A stretch of 64,000 nt of DNA. It comes from Daejeonella sp. GTDB taxonomy: Bacteria; Bacteroidota; Bacteroidia; Sphingobacteriales; Sphingobacteriaceae. Shown here one piece after another: positions 8,597-16,912 of this stretch. The notes beneath the pieces are model-generated. The model ran no database searches and was not told where the DNA came from. It was given only the letters and a program-made list of their open reading frames with translations. The position numbers and the translations under genes were made by a program. The stretch lies in the NCBI RefSeq assembly GCF_017495225.1, contig NZ_JAFEIG010000007.1, forward strand, positions 1-64,000. The letters run 5' to 3'. The first letter of the stretch is position 1, and every line of letters begins with the position of its first letter.

Positions 8597-9868
8597 CTAG
8601 TTAATATATTCAAATCCAGTATAAGGAACCAATGCTGCTGGGATCTTAATTCCTTGTTCGGTCTGATTATTTTCTAATAATGAAGCCACGATACGAGGTA
8701 AGGCCAATGCGCTACCGTTAAGAGTATGTGCCAACTGAGATTTTCCTTCTTTACTTTTAAATCTCAATTTAAGTCGGTTGCTCTGATAAGTTTCAAAATT
8801 AGAAACAGAAGAAACTTCTAGCCAACGAGCTTGTGCAGCGCACCAGACCTCCATGTCGTAGGTTTTAGCAGATGTGAAACTCATATCGCCACCACAAAGA
8901 CTTAACACGCGGTATGGAAGCTCTAAGGCTCTCAAAAGTGATTGCACATAAGTACTCATATCTTCAAGCACCTCATAAGAATTATTGGGATGTACTACCT
9001 GTACTATTTCTACTTTATCAAATTGATGTAAGCGGTTTAATCCACGTACATGTGCGCCATAAGAACCTGCTTCACGACGGAAACAAGGGGTATAGGCACA
9101 ATTTTTTACAGGTAATTCTTCTTCCTTTAGAATTACATCACGGTATAAATTAGTTACTGGCACTTCAGCTGTAGGAATTAAATATAAATTATCAACACCG
9201 ATATGATACATTTGGCCTTCTTTGTCAGGCAGCTGACCGGTACCAAATCCTGAGGCTTCATTTACCACAATTGGTGGTTGCATCTCACGATAACCCACTT
9301 TGTCAGCATGATCTAAAAAGAAATTGATCAATGCACGTTGTAATTTGGCTCCTTTTCCCTTATAAACTGGAAATCCGGCACCAGCGATTTTATTCCCTAG
9401 CTCAAAATCAATAATATCATATTTTGCTGCCAGTTCCCAATGTGGAAGAGCATTTGGCATTAATTGCGGAATTTGACCGTGCTCTAGTACCACTACATTT
9501 TCTTCAGGAGACTTCCCTTTAGGGACCGAAACATGAGGAAGATTAGGAAGCAAAACAAGCTCATTTTGCAATAATATTTCGATGGCGCTAAGCTTATCAC
9601 TAAGGTCTTTAGTTTGCTCTTTAAAGTTATTCGACTGTTGCTTAAGGCTTTCTGCCTCGTCTTTCAGTCCCTGACGCATTAATTCTCCAATTTTCTTTGC
9701 ACTAGCATTTGCTTCGGCAGCAATGGAGTCTAATTTGGTCTGAGTTTGACGACGATCATCATCCAATTTAATGATTTGATCAACCAGCTCAACTGACTTA
9801 AAATTCTTTACCGATAAACGATTTAAAACTTCCTCCCTATTTTCGCGGATATAACTAACTTGCAGCAT
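8597..9868 (-). CDS. serS: seryl-tRNA synthetase
   Basis: Class II aminoacyl-tRNA synthetase charging tRNA-Ser and tRNA-Sec, 423 residues, which is the normal length. The N-terminal long helical hairpin that contacts the tRNA variable arm spans about residues 30-110. The catalytic core follows with GTGQLPDKEGQMY (motif 1 region), PCFRREAGSYG (motif 2) and the C-terminal HTLNGSALALPRIVASLLEN (motif 3). The open frame extends upstream to a TTG at 9946, but that extension overlaps the promoter box at 9885-9892 and is unlike the family. The ATG at 9868, giving MLQVSYIREN, matches the family N-terminus. It is divergent from rsmI. Confidence 0.97.
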   Translation of the reverse strand: MLQVSYIRENREEVLNRLSVKNFKSVELVDQIIKLDDDRRQTQTKLDSIAAEANASAKKIGELMRQGLKDEAESLKQQSNNFKEQTKDLSDKLSAIEILLQNELVLLPNLPHVSVPKGKSPEENVVVLEHGQIPQLMPNALPHWELAAKYDIIDFELGNKIAGAGFPVYKGKGAKLQRALINFFLDHADKVGYREMQPPIVVNEASGFGTGQLPDKEGQMYHIGVDNLYLIPTAEVPVTNLYRDVILKEEELPVKNCAYTPCFRREAGSYGAHVRGLNRLHQFDKVEIVQVVHPNNSYEVLEDMSTYVQSLLRALELPYRVLSLCGGDMSFTSAKTYDMEVWCAAQARWLEVSSVSNFETYQSNRLKLRFKSKEGKSQLAHTLNGSALALPRIVASLLENNQTEQGIKIPAALVPYTGFEYIN

Positions 9869-9884
9869 CTTTATTAATTTTATA

Positions 9885-9892
9885 CAAAGATA
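9885..9892 (-). promoter_or_regulatory. -7 box of serS
   Basis: TATCTTTG on the minus strand is an exact TAnnTTTG match, about 17 nt upstream of the serS ATG. No clear TTG -33 element is seen. Confidence 0.5.
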
Positions 9893-9961
9893 TAAACTTT
9901 TGCAGTTTGGGCTTTGATTTTGGATTTTTCCTCGATTATTGGCCAAATAAAATTAAAATAC

Positions 9962-10633
9962 ATGAGCGGAAAACTCTTTCTTGTACCCACACCCATCGGA
10001 AATTTGGAGGATATGACCTTCAGAGCCGTGCGCATTTTAAAGGAAGTGGACTTAATTTTGGCGGAAGATACCCGCACCAGTGCGCCATTATTAAAACATT
10101 TTGGCATAGATAAAAAAGTCTTTTCGCATCATCAGCACAATGAGCATAAATCCGTAACGGAGGTTATACGATTTTTAAAGGAGGGCAAGCAGATTGCTTT
10201 AATTTCTGATGCGGGAACACCGGCAATTTCAGATCCTGGCTTTTTATTGGTTCGCGAAGCTATCCGTAATGATATCCCATTGGAGTGCCTTCCGGGTCCG
10301 ACGGCCTTTGTACCAGCCTTAGTAGATTCGGGACTAGCAGCTGATAGGTTTACTTTTGAGGGATTTTTACCCGTAAAAAAAGGACGCCAAACTCGCATGA
10401 AAGAGCTTGTAAATGAGCCCCGTACCATGATTTTTTATGAATCGCCACACCGTTTATTAAAAACTTTGGAAGAGTTGGCACAATATTTAGGTACAGATCG
10501 CCAAGCTTCAGTTTCGCGTGAACTCAGCAAAATGTTTGAAGAAACAGTTCGAGGCACGCTTGAAGAAATTAAAATTCATTTTGAAACACATACTTTAAAA
10601 GGCGAAATTGTAATTTGCGTTGCAGGTAAGTAA
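9962..10633 (+). CDS. rsmI: 16S rRNA (cytidine-1402-2'-O)-methyltransferase
   Basis: A tetrapyrrole-methylase-fold SAM enzyme that 2'-O-methylates C1402 in the 16S rRNA decoding centre. At 223 residues it is shorter than E. coli RsmI, which has a C-terminal extension. Signatures are LFLVPTPIGNLEDMTFRA at the N-terminus, LAEDTRTSAPLLKHFGI, the SAM loop ISDAGTPAISDPGF, and LPGPTAFVPALVDSG. The frame is open from 9914, but ATG 9962 gives the conserved MSGKLFLVPTPIG start, so it is preferred. An 11-nt gap separates it from the next plus-strand gene, suggesting a three-gene operon ending with lnt. Confidence 0.96.
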   Translation: MSGKLFLVPTPIGNLEDMTFRAVRILKEVDLILAEDTRTSAPLLKHFGIDKKVFSHHQHNEHKSVTEVIRFLKEGKQIALISDAGTPAISDPGFLLVREAIRNDIPLECLPGPTAFVPALVDSGLAADRFTFEGFLPVKKGRQTRMKELVNEPRTMIFYESPHRLLKTLEELAQYLGTDRQASVSRELSKMFEETVRGTLEEIKIHFETHTLKGEIVICVAGK

Positions 10634-10644
10634 TATTTAAAAAT

Positions 10645-11262
10645 ATGTCGATAGAACAGTATTTAACAGACGAACAAGATCCAAAGACAGCCGAGAAAGT
10701 CTTAGCGAAATTAAAAGATATGCTCAGTGCAGATGAACCTGTGATTTATTTAGCAATTCAAAAACGACCTGGGGTAACCATCAATCCGGATAGCATTGCC
10801 GTGAGCAGTAAACGAATTGTATTTTGCATTCCTGAAAACCTAGGCTTAACAACCAATTTTATCACGTTTTATTGGGCAGATGTGAAGGAAGTATCCTTCA
10901 AAGAGGGATTTTTAGGATCCAAATTCATTATCGTCCCACAAAGAGGTGAAAATGTAGTTACCGATTATATTCCAAAAGTGCAAGCTAGAAAGCTGTATCA
11001 ATTTTGTAATGAGCAGATGGAAAAACATAAAATGATTCCTCCAGGAGTAGGCTCAATGATGCAAAACGAGAACCTAGCAGACGATTATGCTTCCTACATT
11101 GAGGTAAAAGATGAAGTAGAAAGTTTTACAACAGCAGAAAATAGTCAGACGGAAGATGACCTCATTCAAAAACTTCAAAAGTTAAAAACACTTTTCGAAA
11201 AACAATTGATTAGTCAGGCGGAATACGAACGCAAGAAAGCAGATATTTTATCTCAATTATAA
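10645..11262 (+). CDS. PH-like and SHOCT domain protein
   Basis: A 205-residue cytosolic protein. Residues 30-130 resemble the bacterial PH (YokE-like) domain: strands around IYLAIQKRPG, SSKRIVFCIPE and a tryptophan-containing strand FYWADVKEVSF, ending in a helix (KVQARKLYQFCNEQMEKH). After a variable linker, residues 170-205 form a SHOCT module (LQKLKTLFEKQLISQAEYERKKADIL), a short helical motif often at protein termini and linked to oligomerisation. Its function is not known. It sits between rsmI (11 nt) and lnt, whose GTG start directly follows its stop, so co-transcription is likely. Confidence 0.85.
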   Translation: MSIEQYLTDEQDPKTAEKVLAKLKDMLSADEPVIYLAIQKRPGVTINPDSIAVSSKRIVFCIPENLGLTTNFITFYWADVKEVSFKEGFLGSKFIIVPQRGENVVTDYIPKVQARKLYQFCNEQMEKHKMIPPGVGSMMQNENLADDYASYIEVKDEVESFTTAENSQTEDDLIQKLQKLKTLFEKQLISQAEYERKKADILSQL

Positions 11263-12879
11263 GTGAAAAAGAATTATCAACTGGCACTTTTAAGTGCATT
11301 TTTATTGTGGCTAGCTTGGCCCCCAATACCATTTACTGCCTTGATTTTGCTTGTGGCCTTAATCCCGTTATTACAGGCGGCAGAAAACATCCTGGAGTCA
11401 GATGAAAAAAAGAAAGGCAAACAAATTTGGCGCATTGCTATAATTTGCTTTTTTATCTGGAATACAGCCTCCATTTATTGGGTTTTTAACTCACTACATG
11501 CGGTGATGCCAGTTTGGCTAGCGCTTATCATTTCACAGATTCCATTTTTCTTGGGCGCAGTTTTGATGGCTTTATCTTTTTGGCTTTATTTTCAACTAAG
11601 AAAGCTAACAAGTAAAACATGGAGCTATATCGGATTTGTTTGCCTTTGGATAGGATATGAATATTTACATCAAACTTGGGATCTTGCCTTTCCTTGGATG
11701 AATTTAGGAAATGGCTTTGCCGAATCACATTATTTGGTTCAATGGTATGAATATACGGGTGTTTATGGTGGCACTTTATGGGTAATAATATCCAATATCC
11801 TACTCTTTGAGAACAGATTAGCCATAAAAAATAAGTTGGAACGCGTTCGAAAAGTAAAGCTTCAATCAGCAACAGCAGCATTTATTCTTTTGCCAATACT
11901 GCTCTCAACATTGATCTATGTTAACTATGAAGAAAGGGTAAATCCTGCAAATATAGTGGTGGTACAGCCCAATATAGACCCCTACGAGAAGTTTGGTTCA
12001 TTGTCGACATCAGATCAGGTGGAGAAGCTCATTAAGCTTTCTGAGGGCATCGGACAAAGCAATACAGAATTCTTCATTTGGCCAGAAACAGCCATCTCGA
12101 AAGGCACGGAAGAGAAAACATTTAGAGAAGATTCCAATTTTATTAGAATTCAAGAATTCTTAAACAATTACAAAAATGGCAATCTGATTTCAGGGATTGA
12201 GAGTTACTCTATTTATGATAGCGCAAAGACTGAAACAGCGAGATACGATAGCAAATCGGGTATTTATTATGATGTTTTTAATGCGGCTGTTCTTATTGAA
12301 AACTCAGCTAAACTTCAATTTTACCATAAGTCGAAGCTTGTCCCGGGAGTTGAACAAACCCCCTTTTCAAACTCATTATCCTTTTTAAAGCCTGTATTTA
12401 AGGCATTTGGAGGATCTTCAGGAAGCTATGGAAAACAAAGTGAGCCATCTGTATTTTATTCACAAAGTGGAATTGGAGCGGCTCCTGTTATTTGCTATGA
12501 ATCTATTTGGGGCGAATATGTAGCCGATTATATCAAAAAAGATGCGCAATTTATTACGATAATCACCAATGATGGTTGGTGGGGCAACACTTCTGGTAAA
12601 GACCAACATTTACAATATGCAAAGCTGAGAGCGATAGAAACCAGACGATGGGTAGCACGTGCTGCCAATACTGGTATTTCGGCATTTATTGATCAAAAAG
12701 GTACGATTGTTCAAAGAACAAAATGGTGGATGCCGGGGGCATTAAAACAAGATATAAACCTGAATGAAGAATTGACTTTTTACGTAAGAAATGGAGATTA
12801 TATCGCAAAAATTGCCGTTTTAGGCAGTGCTGCTTTCTTGATATTTCTTATTTTTAGTGTCATCAAGAAGCGGGTATAA
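11263..12879 (+). CDS. lnt: apolipoprotein N-acyltransferase
   Basis: Inner-membrane enzyme that N-acylates the diacylglyceryl-Cys of lipoproteins, the last maturation step after Lgt and LspA. The 538 residues comprise about six N-terminal membrane segments (residues 5-220), a periplasmic nitrilase-like domain (230-505) and a last membrane helix (about 512-532). The catalytic triad is visible: E275 (FIWPETA), K358 (KSKLVPGVE) and C411 (PVICYESIWG). GTG at 11263 directly follows the previous stop codon; no in-frame ATG gives a complete first helix. A strong hairpin terminator follows the stop. Confidence 0.95.
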   Translation: MKKNYQLALLSAFLLWLAWPPIPFTALILLVALIPLLQAAENILESDEKKKGKQIWRIAIICFFIWNTASIYWVFNSLHAVMPVWLALIISQIPFFLGAVLMALSFWLYFQLRKLTSKTWSYIGFVCLWIGYEYLHQTWDLAFPWMNLGNGFAESHYLVQWYEYTGVYGGTLWVIISNILLFENRLAIKNKLERVRKVKLQSATAAFILLPILLSTLIYVNYEERVNPANIVVVQPNIDPYEKFGSLSTSDQVEKLIKLSEGIGQSNTEFFIWPETAISKGTEEKTFREDSNFIRIQEFLNNYKNGNLISGIESYSIYDSAKTETARYDSKSGIYYDVFNAAVLIENSAKLQFYHKSKLVPGVEQTPFSNSLSFLKPVFKAFGGSSGSYGKQSEPSVFYSQSGIGAAPVICYESIWGEYVADYIKKDAQFITIITNDGWWGNTSGKDQHLQYAKLRAIETRRWVARAANTGISAFIDQKGTIVQRTKWWMPGALKQDINLNEELTFYVRNGDYIAKIAVLGSAAFLIFLIFSVIKKRV

Positions 12880-12884
12880 AAAGA

Positions 12885-12910
12885 AAATCCGTCCCAGTTG
12901 GGACGGATTT
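12885..12910 (+). terminator. strong hairpin after lnt
   Basis: Perfect 11-bp stem AAATCCGTCCC (12885-12895) and GGGACGGATTT (12900-12910) with loop AGTT, 5 nt after the lnt stop. The 3' T-run is short. The stretch 12911-13156 holds no recognisable gene, only AT-rich sequence. Confidence 0.8.
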
Positions 12911-13156
12911 CTCAATAAAAATACACCTTAAAACTCTGATAATTAACAATACAATCATTAAAAATCAACACATTATCTAACCTTCACAAAGGAACGGTTA
13001 AAATTAATGCATAGTATAAAAAATGCAGTTTTGTTACATCTATCTGACTGAATACTGATAAAAATGCTCTGTTAGTAAAAAATTTGTAAGATATCTCCCT
13101 TAAATTTTCAGAATAAGCCTTAAATATTGTATTTTCAAAATAAAAATTTAACAAAC

Positions 13157-14107
13157 ATGACCAATAACCGTCGTAAATTCATCCAACAAGTTTCTGGCTT
13201 AGCCGGAATTGCATTGATTCCTTCTTCATTGTATTCATGCATAGCTAAGAAAAATCCAAATGCAGCAGATTTACAAAATTCATTTTTTGAAATTTCGCTA
13301 GCTGAATGGTCTCTTCATAAAGAATTGTTTAGTAAGAAAATCACCAATTTAGATTTTCCGGTAGTAGCTAAAAAAGAGTTTGGCATCAGTGCGATAGAGT
13401 ACGTGAATGCTTTCTTTAAAGATAAAGCTAAAGACACAAACTACTTGAATGAGCTCTTAATGCGTTGCAATGATAATGGGGTTAAAAATCACCTAATTAT
13501 GTGCGATGGCGAAGGTAATTTAGGAGAATTAGACAATGCAAAACGCATGCAAGCGGTTGAAAACCACTATAAGTGGGTTGAAGCTGCAAAATATTTAGGT
13601 TGTGCTACCATTCGTGTAAATGCTTATGGTGTTGGGACTGCGGCAGAAGTTAAAACTGCGGCAATCGACGGATTAGGTCGCTTGGGAGAGTTTGCATCAA
13701 AAGTTGGCATCAATGTAATTGTTGAAAACCATGGTGGATATAGCTCAGATGGCAGCTGGTTAAGTAGCGTAATGAAAGAAGTTGGTAAAAAGAATGTAGG
13801 AACATTACCTGATTTTAACAATTTCTGTCTTACTCGTCAAGGAAATAAATGTATTGAAGAATACGATAGATATAAAGGTACCCTTGAAATGATGCCTTAT
13901 GCAAAAGCGGTAAGTGCAAAATCACTTGATTTTGATGCGCAAGGAAATTGCATTGAAACCGATTATGTGAAAATGCTCAAAATTGTAAAAGATTCAGGCT
14001 TTAAAGGATATGTAGGTATTGAGTATGAGGGAGATAAGCTTGGAGAATACGAAGGTATCAAGAAAACTAAAGCGCTATTGGAACGTGTAAGAGCTGAGAT
14101 TGGGTAA
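13157..14107 (+). CDS. secreted sugar phosphate isomerase/epimerase-like TIM barrel protein
   Basis: A 316-residue protein of the xylose isomerase-like TIM barrel (AP endonuclease 2) family. The N-terminus carries a twin-arginine-like motif NRRKFIQQVSG followed by a hydrophobic stretch and a Cys (LYSCIAKK), so export by Tat and possible lipidation are likely. Barrel features include GISAIEYVNAFF, VIVENHGGYSSD and VGIEYEGDKLGEYEGI, with Glu/His/Asp metal-ligand candidates on successive strands. Many Bacteroidota carry such Tat-exported epimerase-like proteins near sugar catabolism genes, but none is adjacent here. The frame opens at 13127; ATG 13157 is chosen because it gives the complete Tat signal. 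Its stop lies 3 nt from the first heptad array. Confidence 0.88.
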   Translation: MTNNRRKFIQQVSGLAGIALIPSSLYSCIAKKNPNAADLQNSFFEISLAEWSLHKELFSKKITNLDFPVVAKKEFGISAIEYVNAFFKDKAKDTNYLNELLMRCNDNGVKNHLIMCDGEGNLGELDNAKRMQAVENHYKWVEAAKYLGCATIRVNAYGVGTAAEVKTAAIDGLGRLGEFASKVGINVIVENHGGYSSDGSWLSSVMKEVGKKNVGTLPDFNNFCLTRQGNKCIEEYDRYKGTLEMMPYAKAVSAKSLDFDAQGNCIETDYVKMLKIVKDSGFKGYVGIEYEGDKLGEYEGIKKTKALLERVRAEIG

Positions 14108-14110
14108 GGG

Positions 14111-14280
14111 AGATATGAGATGTGAGATATGAGATATGAGATATGAGATGTGAGATGTGAGATATGAGAGGCACCGTGTCTCATATCTAAATAAAGATGT
14201 GAGATATGAGATGTGAGATGCACCGTGTCTCAAATCTATTGTCTCATATCTCACATCTATTGTCTCATATCTAAATAAAA
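14111..14280. repeat. heptad repeat array 1
   Basis: About nine copies of GAGATRT are followed by a GCACCGT core (14171), an inversion to TCTCATATCT, heptads again, a second GCACCGT core (14220, 49 bp later = 7x7) and inverted heptads. The array fills the gap between two convergent genes: it starts 3 nt after the epimerase stop (14107) and ends 6 nt before the TlpA-like stop (14287, minus strand). The two orientations can pair as long imperfect hairpins. ORFs inside it are by-products of the repeat. Confidence 0.9.
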
Positions 14281-14286
14281 ATAGTT

Positions 14287-15375
14287 TCACTCATGAGTAT
14301 TAATGTATTCAGTTATTAATTGTAAATCATTAACAGTGTTTAATAATTCTTTTCCCTCAGTATCAAGCAAAACTAAAGTTGGAATTGCACTTATGTTATA
14401 TTCAGATTTTATTGCCAGTTTATTCTTTGGTAAGTCCGATAAATTATGCCAATCTATTTTCTCCTTCTCAACAGCAGCTTTCCATTTATCATAATCAGAA
14501 TCAATACTTAAACTCACTAAAGCAACTTTATCCTTAAATTTTAAATTGAATTTTTTTAGCTCTGGAATTTCTGCTATACATGGTGCGCACCAACTAGCCC
14601 AAAAAACTAATAGAACATACTTTTTGTCTTTAATTACGTCATCGTAGTTAAATTTATTACCATTTACATCACTCCATAAAAAACTTTTCTTATAGCCTAT
14701 TTTAGATAAATTGTTTTTTTGATCTAAATATTTCTTTAAAATTTTATATGGTTCTGTAATCTTAATTTTATCGGAAAACAAGCCCATTAATGAAGATAAT
14801 TCTTCGCTAGACTTAGATTCTTTTTGCCAAAAAAGTTGATATAAAACTGCAAAACTTTCATTATTTGATTTTACAATTTTGGGAGTTATTTTTTTAGAAG
14901 ATATCTCAAAGTATGTATCAGATTCCTGAGAACCATCATAATCAACTCTTAAAGTTTTACCCTTAAATTCTACAGGAAAACCCGACGTTTTACTATTAGC
15001 ATTTATTAGAATATTTTCATTTTTAATAAATAATACACTAGAAACACGTGTTTTATCTTTTTTGCGAAAAAAATAAAGTTTTGTGTAAAACTTATTGTTT
15101 TCAAGAAATTCGATTTCTAAATTTTTGGCCTTATCTATACTGTATTTATACTCCAATGAACCATTAATTACTTGAACAGTATCAACTATAAGTGTTGTAT
15201 CTCCGAGCGGAGCGTATCCCCACATTCTAATAACAGCTTTATCACAATTGGAAACATATTTTTTTAACTCAATCGTTATTTTTCCTTCATCTTTATTTTT
15301 TTCGCAACTAATAATAGTGAAGCAAGCTATTAATAACAAAAACTGGAATCTGTAATTTTTTATTTTCATGTCCAT
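14287..15375 (-). CDS. TlpA-like thiol-disulfide oxidoreductase lipoprotein
   Basis: A 362-residue lipoprotein (signal peptide with ACFTIISC, lipid Cys C24). An N-terminal DUF4369-like beta domain (about residues 30-190) precedes a C-terminal thioredoxin-fold domain of the TlpA/AhpC-TSA family with active site WCAPC (C263 and C266) and the cis-proline region ISAIPTLVLLDTEG. Such proteins reduce or shuffle disulfides in the periplasm. Codon use is strikingly AT-rich and Lys/Asn-rich compared with neighbouring housekeeping genes, and the gene is bracketed by repeat arrays, which hints at recent acquisition. Starts at 15375 and 15369 are both possible. No heme-maturation partner genes are adjacent. 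Confidence 0.9.
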   Translation of the reverse strand: MDMKIKNYRFQFLLLIACFTIISCEKNKDEGKITIELKKYVSNCDKAVIRMWGYAPLGDTTLIVDTVQVINGSLEYKYSIDKAKNLEIEFLENNKFYTKLYFFRKKDKTRVSSVLFIKNENILINANSKTSGFPVEFKGKTLRVDYDGSQESDTYFEISSKKITPKIVKSNNESFAVLYQLFWQKESKSSEELSSLMGLFSDKIKITEPYKILKKYLDQKNNLSKIGYKKSFLWSDVNGNKFNYDDVIKDKKYVLLVFWASWCAPCIAEIPELKKFNLKFKDKVALVSLSIDSDYDKWKAAVEKEKIDWHNLSDLPKNKLAIKSEYNISAIPTLVLLDTEGKELLNTVNDLQLITEYINTHE

Positions 15376-15529
15376 TACAATTTATAATATATAAAATATT
15401 TTTTCTTAGTGAAATACCTATAAATTCATGTACTTTCCTCTCTAGTCTGTCCCTTTGCGTTTTGTGTAGTTTAATGATTTTCTCCAACTAGTATATATGT
15501 TTCACAAAATCATCCCAATCCACCTCAAC

Positions 15530-15780
15530 TCGGATCTATAAGTCCCACAAATGCCTCAAAAATATTTATTGAAATTACACTAATTAACCGAAATAATAAA
15601 AATTTAATATAAAGATTAAATTTTATCATCATGAATAAAAAATAAGCAATATTGAGTCCTAAGCAATTCAAAATCAATACATTCAATTAGCGGCTAGGCT
15701 TTTGCTTCACAAAGTCATCCTTTAGAAAGCTCTAAAAATAGTTGCCTTCTAATAAATTTATGGTTGTTTTTTGTCTTAAA
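15530..15780. repeat. duplicated block, copy A
   Basis: This block is highly similar to 16356-16591 (copy B), beginning TCGGATCTATAAGTCC and ending TTTTTTGTCTTAAA, with small indels (offset 826 at the left end, 811 at the right). It runs straight into heptad array 2. No intact gene is present. On the minus strand short coding-like tails are visible (GLIDPS then stop; ELSKG then stop), so it may be a gene remnant. The flanking 15376-15529 holds nothing recognisable apart from TTCACAAAATCATCC (15501-15515), which resembles a segment within the block near 15706. Confidence 0.85.
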
Positions 15781-15782
15781 TA

Positions 15783-16020
15783 TGAGGTGTGAGACGTGAG
15801 ATATGAGATGTGAGATGTGAGATATGAGATGTGAGATGCACCGTGTCTCATATCTCATATCTATTGTCTCAAATCTAAATACAGATGTGAGATGTGAGAG
15901 GCACCGTATCTCATATCTCAAATCTAGTGTCTCAAATCTAAATACAGATGTGAGATGTGAGAGGCACCGTGTCTCATATCTCACATCTATTATCTCAAAT
16001 CTAAATAAAGATATGAGAGT
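15783..16020. repeat. heptad repeat array 2
   Basis: Forward heptads (GAGATGT/GAGATAT) are followed by three tandem higher-order units. GCACCGT cores lie at 15838, 15901 and 15964, a period of exactly 63 bp (9x7). Each unit runs from forward heptads through GAGAGGCACCGT to inverted heptads (TCTCATATCTC) and CTAAATA. The array ends 8 nt before the stop codon of the small minus-strand membrane ORF (16029). Confidence 0.92.
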
Positions 16021-16028
16021 CACTAGTG

Positions 16029-16289
16029 TCACATATCAATCAATGTAAATGCAAGAATAAAAAGTATTAAATTGATTATTAATCTAATAAATACATTTCT
16101 CAAAAATTTTCTTTCATCAGATAAATAAATCTTTCTGATAAGATAAATATTAAAAAAAATATTTAAGATAATTAGAATATTTAAGATAATTATCCAAAAT
16201 TCACTTAAATTAAATCTACGAAATAGAGAATAATTAATATATAATATTATTGTTAAGAAACTTGAAACGGAATTAAGTTTTGAAATCAT
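16029..16289 (-). CDS. small membrane protein, unknown
   Basis: An 86-residue hydrophobic ORF with two to three predicted membrane segments (about residues 10-25, 31-55 and 66-84) and basic loops. It has no recognised family. The sequence is very AT-rich, dominated by Ile, Leu, Asn and Phe. It lies between heptad array 2 and duplicated block copy B, with its stop just beyond the array edge. It could be a real small membrane protein, an orphan partner gene left from a larger locus, or chance coding in AT-rich DNA. Confidence 0.4.
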   Translation of the reverse strand: MISKLNSVSSFLTIILYINYSLFRRFNLSEFWIIILNILIILNIFFNIYLIRKIYLSDERKFLRNVFIRLIINLILFILAFTLIDM

Positions 16290-16355
16290 AATTAAAAACT
16301 ATTCATAAAATCAGCAAAATCCATTAGCATTCATGCAACGCCCATTCACCCCAAT

Positions 16356-16591
16356 TCGGATCTATAAGTCCCTCAAAAAACATATATTGAAATTACAATA
16401 ATTAATAAAAAAATTAAATATAAAGATTAAATTTTATCGTTATGGATAAAAAATAAGCAATATTAAGTCCTAACCCATTCAAAATCAATAGATTCAAATA
16501 GCGGCTAGGCTTTTGCTTCACAAAGTCATCCTTTAGAAAGCTCTAAAAACAGTTGCCTTCTAATAAATTTATGATTGTTTTTTGTCTTAAA
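16356..16591. repeat. duplicated block, copy B
   Basis: Second copy of the block at 15530-15780, again running directly into a heptad array. On the minus strand a short frame at 16324-16383 reads MFFEGLIDPNWGEW and then a few residues to a stop; it matches the shorter GLIDPS tail in copy A and looks like the end of a lost gene. A second tail (FIRRQLFLELSKG, stop) is kept in both copies, and its two base differences are both synonymous. The region 16290-16355 is otherwise featureless. Confidence 0.85.
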
Positions 16592-16912
16592 TGTGGGATG
16601 CGAGATATGAGATATGAGATGTGAGATGCACCGTGTCTCATATCTAAATAAAGATGTGAGATATGAGATGTGAGATGTGAGAGGCACCGTGTCTCATATC
16701 TATTGTCTCAAATCTAAATACAGATGTGAGATGTGAGAGGCACCGTATCTCATATCTCAAATCTATTGTCTCAAATCTAAATAAAGATATGAGATGTGAG
16801 AGGCACCGTATCTCATATCTCAAATCTATTATCTCAAATCTAAATAAAGATGTGAGAAGCACCGTGTCTCATATCTATTGTCTCATATCTCACATCTATT
16901 ATCTATCATCTA
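16592..16912. repeat. heptad repeat array 3, overlapping the nadE stop
   Basis: The longest array. GCACCGT cores at 16628, 16684, 16740, 16803 and 16859 are spaced 56, 56, 63 and 56 bp, all multiples of seven. Units have the same build as array 2. The right end (CTATTATCTATCATCTATAC) merges into the last codons of nadE, whose TGA lies at 16906-16908 on the minus strand. Confidence 0.92.

Noticed and set aside
9869-9946. N-terminal extension of SerS from a TTG start
   Set aside because: It overlaps a good promoter box and is unlike the family; ATG 9868 gives the standard start.
13963-14290. ORFs running through heptad array 1
   Set aside because: They are low-complexity Ser/His/Ile/Leu or Arg/Tyr/Glu translations of the 7-bp repeat, without start context; the array explains them.
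15715-16862. Several ORFs (both strands) inside arrays 2 and 3
   Set aside because: They arise because the inverted heptad has no stop in any frame and the 63-bp unit is a multiple of three. They are repeat products, not genes, although the ELSKG end lies in the duplicated block.
15783-16912. CRISPR array
   Set aside because: Units are contiguous 56-63 bp repeats without unique spacers, and no cas gene is present.
15376-16912. Integron-like gene cassettes
   Set aside because: The array/gene alternation is suggestive, but no integrase or attC-like core was found, and the repeats lack attC architecture.
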